DNA of 54,525 nt from Candidatus Avispirillum faecium (GTDB lineage Bacteria; Bacillota; Clostridia; Oscillospirales; CAG-272), in the NCBI GenBank assembly GCA_904396155.1, contig CAJFOI010000002.1, forward strand, positions 1-54,525. The letters run 5' to 3'. The first letter of the stretch is position 1; the number at the start of each line of letters is the position of its first letter. Shown piece after piece: positions 36,670 through 45,435 of the stretch. The notes under the pieces are model-generated. The model made no database searches. It was not told the DNA's origin and saw only the letters and a program-made list of their open reading frames with translations. Both the position numbers and the translations under genes were made by a program.

Positions 36670-38538
36670 ATGAAAAGGAAGTACAGGTGCCCCGTGAGAC
36701 GGACAAAGAAAAGCCAGGGGAAAATCCCTTCTTTCAAAAATAACCTCTATATATTATCCCTTATTTGGAAAATCGCTCCTGGAAGAGTTATACTGACTTT
36801 TGCCGTGCAACTCGTCAGTTTTGCATCCTGGACATTTTATAGTGTTGTTTTCATGCGGTACCTGTTTGGAAGCGACAGCAGCAGCCGGACTTTTGAGGAG
36901 GCAATCGTATTCGTCTGGATCGTTGCAGCGGCTGGCATCCTCCAATATCTTTTGGAAGCCTGGTTCTATATGCGGTATACCCCTTTCACAGATATCCGCA
37001 TCCATTACGCCATGAACAAAATGCTTTTTGACAAAGCTGTATCCGTAGATGTATCCTCCTGGGCAGACCCGGAATTCTACGACGATTATACCCGCGCCAC
37101 AGGGGAGGCAATGAGCCGAGGGCTTTCTGTTGTATGGTCTATGGGAGAATTTGTAGCTGCTGTACTGGCAGCCGCTTTTGTCATTGCCACCATGTGCGAT
37201 ATCACTTGGATCTCCATTCCCTTTCTCCTGTTCCCAGTTCTGGGGCAAATGGTATTTTACAAGCGGGTATGGGAGAAAAACTTCCAGTGTGAACAGGCAC
37301 AAATCCCTTATAAAAGACGATATGATTACGTAAACCGTACCGTGTATCTGAAACAGTACGCAGAAGAAATGCGCCTGACCCACATGTACGACATCATGAC
37401 AGACACTTACGAAAGCGCCTATAAAAACATCAAAAAAGTGATCCATCAGTTTTCACTGGTACGTATGGTCAACGGCGTGATCGGGGGAATCCTCTGCTAT
37501 CCCCTGGCCTTCCAGGGAATGTGGCTGTGCGGCGCGATCCTCGTCATGGTAACCAAAACACTTTCTCTGGGAGATTTCGTCGTTCTCTCCAGCGCTATTG
37601 TCAGTGCAAACTGGATGTTGGATGACATATCGCAATCCTTTAATAAAATGTACGAAAACGGTCTTTTCGCTGACAATTTGAAACGGTTTCTCAACTATCA
37701 ATCCAAAATGGATGAAACGGCGCCAGGCGTGGAGCCGACGCTGCCGATCCAAACCATAGAACTGAAAAACGTCTCTTTCCGGTATCCCGGCCAGAGCAAA
37801 TACGCCCTTCAAAACATCTCTATGACCTTTGAAAGCGGAAAAAAATATGCACTCGTAGGGCTCAACGGCTCCGGAAAAACCACTCTGGTTTCCCTTATCA
37901 TGCGCCTGTACGATCCAACAGAGGGCGCCATATATGTAAACGGCATAGACATCCGAACGTACGATATTCAAAAATACCGTTCCCTCATCGGCACGACTCT
38001 GCAGGATTTCTCCATTTTTGCCGCAACCGTTTTGGAAAATGTAAAAATGGGCGCACTGCAGACCGAAGCAGAACGTGCCGCCTGCATGGAAGCCCTCTCT
38101 CAAGCTGGTGTGCTGGAACGGGTGCAAAAGCTGCAAAACGGTCCCGACACCATTCTCACAAGGGAATTTGACGAGAACGGCGCCGTGCTGTCCGGCGGCG
38201 AAAACCAGAAAATCGCCATCGCCAGAGCTTTTGCCGGAAACGCGCCGATTGTGATCCTGGATGAGCCTTCCTCCGCACTGGATCCCATCGCAGAACATCA
38301 GGTATACGAGACCATCGCGCGCCTGTGCAGTCAGTGGGATCCCAGCCGCGGCAAAATCTCCGTCATCATCTCCCACCGGCTCTCTTCTGCAGCACTCTGC
38401 GACTATATATATGTACTGGAAAACGGGACGCTGGCAGAACAGGGCTGTCACGCACAGTTGTATGCCGCAGGGGGGATCTACGCAGAATTATTCACAAGGC
38501 AGGCAAAGAATTACCGGGAGGAGGACACCAATGCATAA
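36670..38538 (+). CDS. ABC exporter half-transporter (permease plus ATPase), subunit 1
   Basis: 622 residues. A basic N-terminus leads into an ABC transporter type 1 membrane domain (about 30-330, six segments) and then an ATPase domain: Walker A GLNGSGKTT, signature LSGGENQKIAIARAF, Walker B IVILDEPSSALDP and the switch ISHRL. The site looks fully competent. The ATG at 36670 has no good ribosome site; a GTG at 36694, preceded by AAGGAAG, is an alternative. It overlaps the second subunit by 8 bases. The pair forms a likely heterodimer. The substrate (drug, lipid or peptide) is unknown and no peptide gene lies next to it. Confidence 0.9.
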   Translation: MKRKYRCPVRRTKKSQGKIPSFKNNLYILSLIWKIAPGRVILTFAVQLVSFASWTFYSVVFMRYLFGSDSSSRTFEEAIVFVWIVAAAGILQYLLEAWFYMRYTPFTDIRIHYAMNKMLFDKAVSVDVSSWADPEFYDDYTRATGEAMSRGLSVVWSMGEFVAAVLAAAFVIATMCDITWISIPFLLFPVLGQMVFYKRVWEKNFQCEQAQIPYKRRYDYVNRTVYLKQYAEEMRLTHMYDIMTDTYESAYKNIKKVIHQFSLVRMVNGVIGGILCYPLAFQGMWLCGAILVMVTKTLSLGDFVVLSSAIVSANWMLDDISQSFNKMYENGLFADNLKRFLNYQSKMDETAPGVEPTLPIQTIELKNVSFRYPGQSKYALQNISMTFESGKKYALVGLNGSGKTTLVSLIMRLYDPTEGAIYVNGIDIRTYDIQKYRSLIGTTLQDFSIFAATVLENVKMGALQTEAERAACMEALSQAGVLERVQKLQNGPDTILTREFDENGAVLSGGENQKIAIARAFAGNAPIVILDEPSSALDPIAEHQVYETIARLCSQWDPSRGKISVIISHRLSSAALCDYIYVLENGTLAEQGCHAQLYAAGGIYAELFTRQAKNYREEDTNA

Positions 38539-40348
38539 GAAAAAAGACCATGCTTCTCTGGGGAGAATTTTCCAAAATAATCTTTTCGCCTTTCGCATGA
38601 TCGGTTCCATCAGCCCCGCCTACCTGATCGTAAAAATCCTGCAGGAGGCTGTCAAAAACGTCTCCATCTTATTTGAACACACTTTTCTGGTGGCATATAT
38701 CATCTCCTGCGCCGAAAGCAACGCTCCCTTTGTAAAAGTTCTTTATATGTTTATTCCGGTGGTCGGCGTCATCTTTGCCCGCATGTTTTACGAACCCTGG
38801 CTGGATGCTGTATTTTATCCCCTGCAAAAGGAGAAAATCCAAAAGGGTCTGCGCCTGAAGATGTACAGCAAAGCAGTGCATATGGACATTGCCTACTATG
38901 ACGATCCTGCATTTTACAACGACTTTGTCTGGGCCATGCGGGACGCCCCCACGCATGTTTTCGGAAGCGTGGACACCTTATCCTACTGCATTTCCACCAT
39001 ATGCACCCTGCTTATCACAGGAATTTACATTGCAGCAGTAGACGCGTGGGGCATTCTGTTCGTCTTCGCCGCCCTGCTCTTTTCCACACTTATGCAGTTG
39101 CGTTTGAACAAGCACACCATCCACAAGGAAGAAGAACGCAAGCTATACGAACGAAAGCGGGACTATATCAACCGGGTGTTTTACCTGGCACAGTATACGA
39201 AAGATTTGAAAATGAGCCGCATGGCGGACAAGCTGTACAATGACTTCACCGATGCGGCGGAACAGCTCACCAAAATAGAAAACAAATATGCTCCAAAAAT
39301 TACGCTTTCCTTCTTTCTGGACGCTGCCGTTAAAAATGTGCTGGCGTTCGATGGAGCATATCTTTCCTATCTTCTGTATCAGGCGCTGACCCGCCAAACG
39401 ATTGGATATGGCGACCTGGTTGCGCTCTATAATGCCGCAGGCCGTCTGCGCAGCAATCTGAGCCAGCTTTCTTCCATTTTTCCCATGTTTCAAAAGCATT
39501 GTCTGTATCTGGAGAAAATGCGCAGCTTTTTGGAAAAGGAAAACACTTTGTCGGATGAAGGGAAGCTTCCCCTGCCCCACGCTGGCGTTCTCTCTATGGA
39601 AAATGTATCCTTCCGCTATCCCGGCGCAACAGCTGATACGCTTCACAATATTCTGCTGGATATAAAGCCCGGCGAAAAAATTGCCCTGGTGGGATATAAC
39701 GGCGCAGGCAAATCTACATTGATCAAACTGCTGCTGCGGCTGTATGACCCCACCGGTGGACGCATCACATATAACGGCGTTTCCCTGCCGGAGTATCCTC
39801 TGCAGGAGCTGCGATCAAAATGCAGTGCAGTCTTTCAAAACTATGAATTGATCGCGGCAACTCTGGGAGAAAATATCACCATGAGCCGGGAAACGATAGA
39901 CGAAGAAAAAGCACTGGACATTTTCGCAGGGCTCGGTTTTACAGACACCTTTGCAAAACTGCCTGCCGGTTTTGCAACGCAAGTGACCAAGGAATTCGAC
40001 GAAAACGGCGCCGGATTCTCCGGAGGAGAGGCACAAAAAATCGCCATTGCCCGTGTACTTTATTCGTCTGCTGATATTTTGATCCTGGACGAACCCTCCG
40101 CGGCGCTGGATCCCCTCTCCGAATACAAACTCAATGAACTGATTCTTTCCCTGTCAAAAGAAAAATCCGTCATTATCATTTCGCATCGATTGTCCACTAC
40201 GCGCATGGCAGACAGGATCTACATGCTGGAAAATGGAAAAATCACGGAAAGCGGATCGCACGATGCGCTGATCGCATTGGGAGGAAAATATGCACAGATG
40301 TTTCATCTCCAGGCGGAAAAATATCGTGTCGCCGGAGAAAAAGCGTAG
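38531..40348 (+). CDS. ABC exporter half-transporter (permease plus ATPase), subunit 2
   Basis: 605 residues. Type 1 membrane domain (about 15-330) followed by an ATPase domain with Walker A GYNGAGKST, signature FSGGEAQKIAIARVL, Walker B ILILDEPSAALDP and ISHRL. Both nucleotide sites of the predicted heterodimer look intact, unlike many heterodimeric exporters with one degenerate site. Ribosome site GGAGGAG precedes the ATG inside the first gene. It converges with the membrane-protein gene at 40376 with only 27 bases between and no clear terminator. Confidence 0.9.
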   Translation: MHKKKDHASLGRIFQNNLFAFRMIGSISPAYLIVKILQEAVKNVSILFEHTFLVAYIISCAESNAPFVKVLYMFIPVVGVIFARMFYEPWLDAVFYPLQKEKIQKGLRLKMYSKAVHMDIAYYDDPAFYNDFVWAMRDAPTHVFGSVDTLSYCISTICTLLITGIYIAAVDAWGILFVFAALLFSTLMQLRLNKHTIHKEEERKLYERKRDYINRVFYLAQYTKDLKMSRMADKLYNDFTDAAEQLTKIENKYAPKITLSFFLDAAVKNVLAFDGAYLSYLLYQALTRQTIGYGDLVALYNAAGRLRSNLSQLSSIFPMFQKHCLYLEKMRSFLEKENTLSDEGKLPLPHAGVLSMENVSFRYPGATADTLHNILLDIKPGEKIALVGYNGAGKSTLIKLLLRLYDPTGGRITYNGVSLPEYPLQELRSKCSAVFQNYELIAATLGENITMSRETIDEEKALDIFAGLGFTDTFAKLPAGFATQVTKEFDENGAGFSGGEAQKIAIARVLYSSADILILDEPSAALDPLSEYKLNELILSLSKEKSVIIISHRLSTTRMADRIYMLENGKITESGSHDALIALGGKYAQMFHLQAEKYRVAGEKA

Positions 40349-40375
40349 AAAAACAAACCATCCCCGGGCAGCATC

Positions 40376-41938
40376 TTATCCCAGGATCCCTGCCGCAGGG
40401 GCCCTCGTATTTTCTACATATAACACATCTTTGTATTCTAAAAGCAGCGCCTGATTTTTGGAAAGGGTCCAGTTGTATGTACGCAGTCCGCCGTTGGCGT
40501 ACTTCGTCTTCACAAAATTCCCCTGCGCATCCTTGGTAAAATACCAATTGAACCGATACTGCAGCGCCTCCCTGGCCTCCTTTGCCACGTCGGCATCCTT
40601 CCCTTCCATCAGATCGATCAAGTAGGGGATCACCGAATCAGACAGCTTCGCCAGCGCCTGGACATCGAGGGGCTTTTCTCCTTCAGCCGTCTCATAAGCC
40701 CAAATGTTATAGGCGGCAATGCACCGGTCCACATCGGCAAAACCCACCAAAATCACAACCAATCCCAAAGACAGAATTGCCATTTTCATATAGGGAAATC
40801 GGGGCAGAAGCAGACGCAGGATTGCCGCAATAAAGACAAGCGCAAGCAGGATCATAAAAGCAGAGGTCCCCAGCCGCAGGCGTGTCATGCCGTAGGATTC
40901 AATATAAAACAGCATTTTGAAAAGCGCCGTGACGATGATAAATAGTGTGAAAAAGCAGATAAAGAGAGAGACAGCCGTCGTATACCACTTTCCGCCGCGG
41001 CTTTTGTGCCGGATCAGCACATGGGCTACAAATAAAACGATCAGATTGATCACCGCAATGGCGGTCATCTCGAAAAATCCCCGCCGGGCATATTCTGCCC
41101 GGGTGAAATCATATCCCTCCGGCAGTATCCCGGAAAAAGCGCCTATGAAATATGCCAGTTGGGAAAACAAATAGATGATATATGCTCCGCAGAGTACGCT
41201 GAGAAAAACATTGAGAATCAGCGGATCACCAACTTTGCCGGCCTCCTCTTCCCGCACTGCCTCCTTTTTACCGCTCTCCTTTTTCAGATGGAACAAAAAG
41301 GAGATCAAAAAAGGGGAAAGAAGCAGACCCAAAGCTGCCAGCAGAACATTTTTCACGGAAATCACACGGAGAACATGGTCCACCAGACCCTGGAATGCCG
41401 CGTCAGAGCGGATCAGCAAAGGAACCACCACGCAAATCACGGGCAAAGCCAGAAGGAGCCCCCACAATATCTTTGCGCCGGGACCTGTCTTTCCCCTTCT
41501 GCTGCTTCGGTACGCAGTCAGAGGCAGCCGTACGCCGGCAATGGGATCAAACAGACTCACTCTGAAGATGTCCCCAATAAAGCGATAACCGCCGCTGTCA
41601 TAGCGGCCGGCGCCGCAAAGCGCAGTGAAATATACCGTGTTCAAAATCGCGATCACAAAAAAGGCGATCAGGTGGAGCAGCGGGTCCGGGTACAGAGCAA
41701 AAAGCAAGCTCAGTACGATCGCCATCAGACCACACAGTATGGGAAATGGCCGCAGGGCTTTCGGCGGCATCAAATATATATTGGCCAGAATCATAAACAC
41801 TATGCAGGAAATGGTAAATCCAAGCTTGAACCAGCCTCCAATGGTAAAAACCATCATAAACGCAGAGTAGGCCATTGTAAAAAAGAAAAATAATGTGTCC
41901 TTTTTCGTTATTGTATGCACGATTGATTTGTCTTCCAT
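40376..41938 (-). CDS. DUF4153/DUF4173-type multi-spanning membrane protein
   Basis: 520 residues with about 11 to 12 membrane segments. Family-like blocks include PLLIRSDAAFQGLVD and FTRAEYARRGFFEMTAIAVI. A soluble C-terminal region (about 430-520) contains VQALAKLSDSVIPYLIDL and RFNWYFTKD. The function is unknown; similar proteins are frequent in Clostridia. The ATG at 41938 was used; a TTG two codons earlier is closer to the AAAGG site and may be the real start. Family naming is uncertain between the two DUF groups. Confidence 0.78.
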   Translation of the reverse strand: MEDKSIVHTITKKDTLFFFFTMAYSAFMMVFTIGGWFKLGFTISCIVFMILANIYLMPPKALRPFPILCGLMAIVLSLLFALYPDPLLHLIAFFVIAILNTVYFTALCGAGRYDSGGYRFIGDIFRVSLFDPIAGVRLPLTAYRSSRRGKTGPGAKILWGLLLALPVICVVVPLLIRSDAAFQGLVDHVLRVISVKNVLLAALGLLLSPFLISFLFHLKKESGKKEAVREEEAGKVGDPLILNVFLSVLCGAYIIYLFSQLAYFIGAFSGILPEGYDFTRAEYARRGFFEMTAIAVINLIVLFVAHVLIRHKSRGGKWYTTAVSLFICFFTLFIIVTALFKMLFYIESYGMTRLRLGTSAFMILLALVFIAAILRLLLPRFPYMKMAILSLGLVVILVGFADVDRCIAAYNIWAYETAEGEKPLDVQALAKLSDSVIPYLIDLMEGKDADVAKEAREALQYRFNWYFTKDAQGNFVKTKYANGGLRTYNWTLSKNQALLLEYKDVLYVENTRAPAAGILG

Positions 41939-42005
41939 ATCCAATCCCGCCTTTCTATGCTATTCCCAGCATAATTATTGAAAAATTATTTTAGTTTTAA
42001 CCAAT

Positions 42006-42196
42006 AGCCTCCCCTGTGTAAGGGGAGGTAAATTTTGCAGTGCAAAACACAGTAGGGTTGTTAGTACAATCCCTCAGTCAACTTCGTTGACAGCTCCCTT
42101 TACACAAGGGAGCCTTTTATCGTTTGAGCTCCCCTGTGCGGGGGCTGCGCAACAGACCCGGGGTGGTGGCACGGCAACCCGTGTCGGAGGGGTTGC
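42006..42196. repeat. Palindromic repeat array C (three elements)
   Basis: The gap 41939-42256 holds 42006-42062 (GCCTCCCC ... GGGGAGG and a TTTTGCAGTGCAAAA palindrome), 42066-42118 (AATCCCTCAG ... AAGGGAGCCTTTT with GTCAACTTCGTTGAC), and 42126-42196 (CTCCCCTGTGCGGGGGCTGC ... GGAGGGGTTG). The last is nearly identical to the third element of array D, in the same orientation. Confidence 0.85.
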
Positions 42197-42256
42197 TAAA
42201 GGCTCACCGCAACAGAATTTATAGGCAACCAGCAACTGCATTTTTCCATTTTCCTA

Positions 42257-42475
42257 TCATTTAAGAGAATCTTCATCTATATAAGCAAGAATATCCCCCG
42301 GCTGACAGTGCAATTCTCTGCAAATACTCTCTAAAGTAGAAAACCGTATCGCCTTCGCCTTTCCCGTTTTCAAAATCGACAAATTTGCCTGGGTCAATCC
42401 GATTTTTTCTGCAAGCTCGCTGGAGGATATTTTCCGTTTTGCCATTACAACATCTAAATTTACAACAATTGCCAC
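42257..42475 (-). CDS. XRE-family helix-turn-helix regulator (YozG-like)
   Basis: 72 residues, a single HTH: KRKISSSELAEKIGLTQANL with the recognition helix at LTQANLSILKTGKA, then CRELHCQPGDILAYI, the typical end of this small group. Such regulators pair with DUF2975 membrane proteins. The partner gene lies 15 bases upstream on the same strand, so both form one unit. The regulated genes are unknown. Confidence 0.9.
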   Translation of the reverse strand: MAIVVNLDVVMAKRKISSSELAEKIGLTQANLSILKTGKAKAIRFSTLESICRELHCQPGDILAYIDEDSLK

Positions 42476-42490
42476 ACTTCTGCCGCCTCT

Positions 42491-42949
42491 CTATATCGTT
42501 AAATCATTTTCATCTTTCAAATCGCATGCCGCCGCCATAACATTTTTTACCACCCGCACCAAAAGGCCGATAAACGCCACAATTACGCTGACCAAAAACA
42601 GTACGGGAAAAAAAGCGCTGCCTACAAGAATCAGAGGAACCAGCCCAAAGCACATCCAGGACAGATACCGCAAATAATCCACATTCCGTTGGACAAACAC
42701 GCGTTCTCCGCGTATATTTTGTAAAACCTTATGCAGTAAAATCAAAATACCGAAAAACAGGGGGCAGCAGCAGTAAAATATACTGCAGAGCACATAAAAA
42801 TGGGTTTTTGTCCTTCCCACGGCTTGCACATACCAATCCAACATAGACGGGACAAAAAACATTGCAACAAGTAAAGCGGCCGCCGCTACATACAACATGA
42901 GAATAGATAATTTGAGGGAGCGTTTCGATGTCCACATGGTTTTGTCCAT
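42491..42949 (-). CDS. DUF2975 membrane protein
   Basis: 152 residues with four membrane segments (LSILMLYVAAAALLVAMFF, FYVLCSIFYCCCPLFFGILI, and two in the C-terminal half) and the loop IRGERVFVQRNVDYLRYLSW that marks DUF2975. It forms the usual pair with the small HTH gene. The ATG at 42949 was used; its AGGAA site is close, and an ATG at 42937 is possible. The unit lies between repeat arrays C and D. Confidence 0.85.
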   Translation of the reverse strand: MDKTMWTSKRSLKLSILMLYVAAAALLVAMFFVPSMLDWYVQAVGRTKTHFYVLCSIFYCCCPLFFGILILLHKVLQNIRGERVFVQRNVDYLRYLSWMCFGLVPLILVGSAFFPVLFLVSVIVAFIGLLVRVVKNVMAAACDLKDENDLTI

Positions 42950-43027
42950 ACCTTTCCTGATTTTCTTTAATATACCAGAATATTTATCGTTTGTCAATAA
43001 TTTTTTATTGTATTTTAATAATATCCT

Positions 43028-43255
43028 GACAATCCCCCAGGTGGCTCGCCACCATGCCCCCTTTACTCAAGGGGGCCTTTTAGGATAAAAAAACTTCACT
43101 GACAGTCCCTTTACTCAAGGGGACCTTTTAGGATAAAACTTCACTGACAGCCCCTTTACTCAAGAGACCTTTTGTCATTTAGGCCTCCCCTGTGCGGGGG
43201 CTGCGCAGCAGCCCCGGGGGTGGTGGCACGGCAACGCCGTGTCGGAGGGGTTGTT
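43028..43255. repeat. Palindromic repeat array D with internal tandem duplication
   Basis: The gap 42950-43283 holds 43028-43082 (AATCCCCCAG ... AAGGGGGCCTTTTAGG with GGTGGCTCGCCACC), two tandem partial copies (43078-43174) built on CTTCACTGACAGYCCCTTTA, and 43182-43255 (GCCTCCCC ... GGAGGGGTTG). The latter shares nearly all positions with the third element of array C. Confidence 0.85.
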
Positions 43256-43283
43256 ACAATCCCCATCCAAATAAAACAAAAAT

Positions 43284-43306
43284 AAGACCCGGAAGTCCCA
43301 GGTCTC
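43284..43306 (-). terminator. Terminator of the ZIP transporter gene
   Basis: On the minus strand GAGACCTGG pairs with CCGGGTCTT (one wobble) around GACTT, followed by ATTTTTGTTTTATTT. Confidence 0.75.
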
Positions 43307-43324
43307 ATTTTACATTTATTTTTA

Positions 43325-44125
43325 TTAGCCAAGCATAACATCCAAAAGCATCATAACGGCAAATCCAAAAACGATGCCCATGGTGGCAAAATACGGATGT
43401 ACCTTTTTATTTTGCTGACATTCCGGAATCAGCTCATGTACCGCCACTAAAATCATTGCACCTGCCGCAAAGGCCAGGGCAAAGGGCAAAAACGTCTGCA
43501 TGTATACGACCAGCAGCGCGCCCAGTACACCTGCAATGGGTTCTACCATTCCCGAAGCCTGGCCCCAAAGAAAGCTTTTTCCTCGGGAGTATCCTTCTCG
43601 CCGAAGGGGAATGGAGACAGCAGCGCCCTCCGGAAAATTCTGCAACCCGATTCCAACCGCAATGGTGACTGCCCCCATAAGCGCCTCCGGGGATGCACCG
43701 CTGTGGAGCGCACCAAATGCCACGCCTACGGCAAGTCCCTCCGGAATGTTGTGTAGTGTAATGGACAGAACAAGCAAAATGATCCGATTTAACCGCTCGT
43801 TGGTCTGCAACTGTACATTGTTCGCCTTGCGGCGGGCCCGACTGACAATTTTATCCGAGCCCCACATAAAAACTGCGCCGGCTAAAAACCCCAAGGTCAC
43901 GACCAGCCAGGCCGGCGCGGACAAATATATTTCAGCGCGCTCGATGGCCGGCTGCAGCAAAGACCAGAAGCTGGCCGCGATCATGACGCCCGCAGCAAAG
44001 CCCAACATCAAATTGAGCGCTTTTTGATTGGTTTTTTTGAAAAATATAACGGTTGCGGCGCCCAAAGCTGTAATGAACCATGTTCCCAGGGTAGCGATGA
44101 GCGCCAATATTACAACATCTGTCAT
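43325..44125 (-). CDS. ZIP family metal transporter (ZupT/GufA-like)
   Basis: 266 residues with eight predicted membrane segments. The two metal-site helices are visible: SITLHNIPEGLAVGVAFG (HNxPEG) and VGIGLQNFPEGAAVSIPL (QNxPEG), and a Met/Glu-containing segment WGQASGMVEPIAGVLGALLV. The family imports zinc or other divalent metals. RBS AGGTG precedes the ATG at 44125. A palindrome just upstream may be its operator. Confidence 0.93.
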   Translation of the reverse strand: MTDVVILALIATLGTWFITALGAATVIFFKKTNQKALNLMLGFAAGVMIAASFWSLLQPAIERAEIYLSAPAWLVVTLGFLAGAVFMWGSDKIVSRARRKANNVQLQTNERLNRIILLVLSITLHNIPEGLAVGVAFGALHSGASPEALMGAVTIAVGIGLQNFPEGAAVSIPLRREGYSRGKSFLWGQASGMVEPIAGVLGALLVVYMQTFLPFALAFAAGAMILVAVHELIPECQQNKKVHPYFATMGIVFGFAVMMLLDVMLG

Positions 44126-44135
44126 TCAATCACCT

Positions 44136-44150
44136 CATAGACAATCTATG
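44136..44150. promoter_or_regulatory. Palindrome directly upstream of the ZIP gene
   Basis: CATAGACAATCTATG: perfect 6-bp arms with a 3-base centre, 10 bases before the ATG and next to the ribosome site. It could be an operator or an mRNA hairpin. The rest of 44151-44327 shows no clear gene or promoter. Confidence 0.35.
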
Positions 44151-44327
44151 TGAATGTCTACCGCGAGGTGCAAAACCGTTTGCTGCGCGATGCAGATTAT
44201 AGAGTCTGATGCCTTTTCAATACAAGCGATCGCATCCCAAATCGCCCCGTGCGGTGATGGGCAAATCAGCCGGCCTTCCAGTTTCGCAGCCGCCTGACCG
44301 GGAAAAGGGAACGACACACAAAATCCC

Positions 44328-44762
44328 TCACAGTTTCCGATACAGTTCGTCCGACACAGGCTCCAGCCATTCGTTCGAAGTCTCCTCTCCCGGCACTTCC
44401 ACGGCAATATGGCTAAACCAGGAATCGGCCGTTGCCCCATGCCAGTGTTTCACCCCTGCGGGAATGACAATCACACTTCCCGGTGCCAGACGGACCGCCG
44501 CCTTTCCCTCCTCCTGGTACCATCCCTCCCCTGCGGTACAAAGAAGGATCTGGCCGCCGCCGCTTTTTGCATGGTGGATATGCCAGTTGTTGCGGCAGCC
44601 CGGTGCAAACGTCACATTGGCAAGAGACACCGTCGACTCCCCCGGCCGCGTCAGAGGACGCAGAAAGGACTCTCCGGTAAAATACTGCGCAAAGGCATCA
44701 TTGGGCGCGCCTGTGCCGAACATATTAACCTTTTCAAAAACTTCTCTGTTTTGCATCTTCAT
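44328..44762 (-). CDS. Cupin domain protein
   Basis: 144 residues. Cupin motif 1: CRNNWHIHHAKSGGGQILLC with two His and a downstream region GEGWYQEEG; motif 2: PAGVKHWHGA with a further His. This arrangement is seen in single-cupin proteins near or fused to carboxymuconolactone decarboxylase domains. The metal site looks complete. The substrate is unknown. AAGGAAA precedes the ATG. It lies downstream of the HAD phosphatase gene on the same strand, 19 bases apart. Confidence 0.88.
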   Translation of the reverse strand: MKMQNREVFEKVNMFGTGAPNDAFAQYFTGESFLRPLTRPGESTVSLANVTFAPGCRNNWHIHHAKSGGGQILLCTAGEGWYQEEGKAAVRLAPGSVIVIPAGVKHWHGATADSWFSHIAVEVPGEETSNEWLEPVSDELYRKL

Positions 44763-44781
44763 GCCATATTTTCCTTTCTTC

Positions 44782-45435
44782 TCAACTTTCTACTTCCCTG
44801 TCGATCTTGATTTGCGCGTCGCAGCAATCCTGCGGCAAACGATTGAATCGGTGACACACCCCCACCGCATAGATCCCGTTTTCCCTGGCACAGGACAGCG
44901 TCAGCGCATAATCTTCAAAAACTGCAATATCCTGCGGCATATACCCGAAATACGTCACAGGGTCCTGCAGGCGCGCCGCCTTCCCGCCAGGCTCTTCCGC
45001 TACAGATATGTATCGAGACAAGTACCCACCAAAATCTACCTCCTTCTGAAATTGATCCAGCACTTGCATCCGCTGGCTGGTGAGCATGATTTTTTCTTTA
45101 TCCGGGAAAAGCCGGCAAAGCTGCCGATAAAAGGGGGCCGTCGCAAGATGGGTCTCCCGCACCAAACAAAACAGATGCTCCATGCGCTTTTGAAAAAATA
45201 TGTCCGCCGCAAAAACAATGCCGTGCGCCTTCTGGAGCAGCATGTAGATCTCTGTCTCCGGATGGCCCACGTAGCAGGACAAAAACTCCTCCTCCGTCAG
45301 AACAAATCCCGGAAAAAGCTCGGACAGCGTGCGTTGATACGATAAAAAATGCAGTGGTTCCGTATCTGTGATGGTTCCGTCCATATCAAAAATGAAAAGC
45401 TTCTTATTTGCCAGAATATCCTTAAGCATTTGCAT
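44782..45435 (-). CDS. HAD-family hydrolase (beta-phosphoglucomutase-like)
   Basis: 217 residues. Motif I FIFDMDGTITDTEPLH (nucleophile Asp and acid Asp), a helical cap, motif II IMLTSQ, and motif III/IV FGYMPQDIAVFEDYALTL. It is probably a phosphatase or mutase for a small phosphosugar; the substrate is unknown. The start overlaps the end of pepD by up to 14 bases (ATG 45435; ATG 45429 also possible), which suggests translational coupling. Confidence 0.9.
   Translation of the reverse strand: MQMLKDILANKKLFIFDMDGTITDTEPLHFLSYQRTLSELFPGFVLTEEEFLSCYVGHPETEIYMLLQKAHGIVFAADIFFQKRMEHLFCLVRETHLATAPFYRQLCRLFPDKEKIMLTSQRMQVLDQFQKEVDFGGYLSRYISVAEEPGGKAARLQDPVTYFGYMPQDIAVFEDYALTLSCARENGIYAVGVCHRFNRLPQDCCDAQIKIDREVES

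Noticed and set aside
43028-43255. CRISPR array
   Set aside because: The repeats are imperfect, carry internal palindromes of varying sequence, have no uniform spacers and no cas genes are present.
44135-44327. Minus-strand open frame between the ZIP and cupin genes (ends HLAVDIHIDCL)
   Set aside because: It reads somewhat like coding sequence and could be a gene remnant, but no start codon with a ribosome site and no family match were seen. Too weak to list as a pseudogene.
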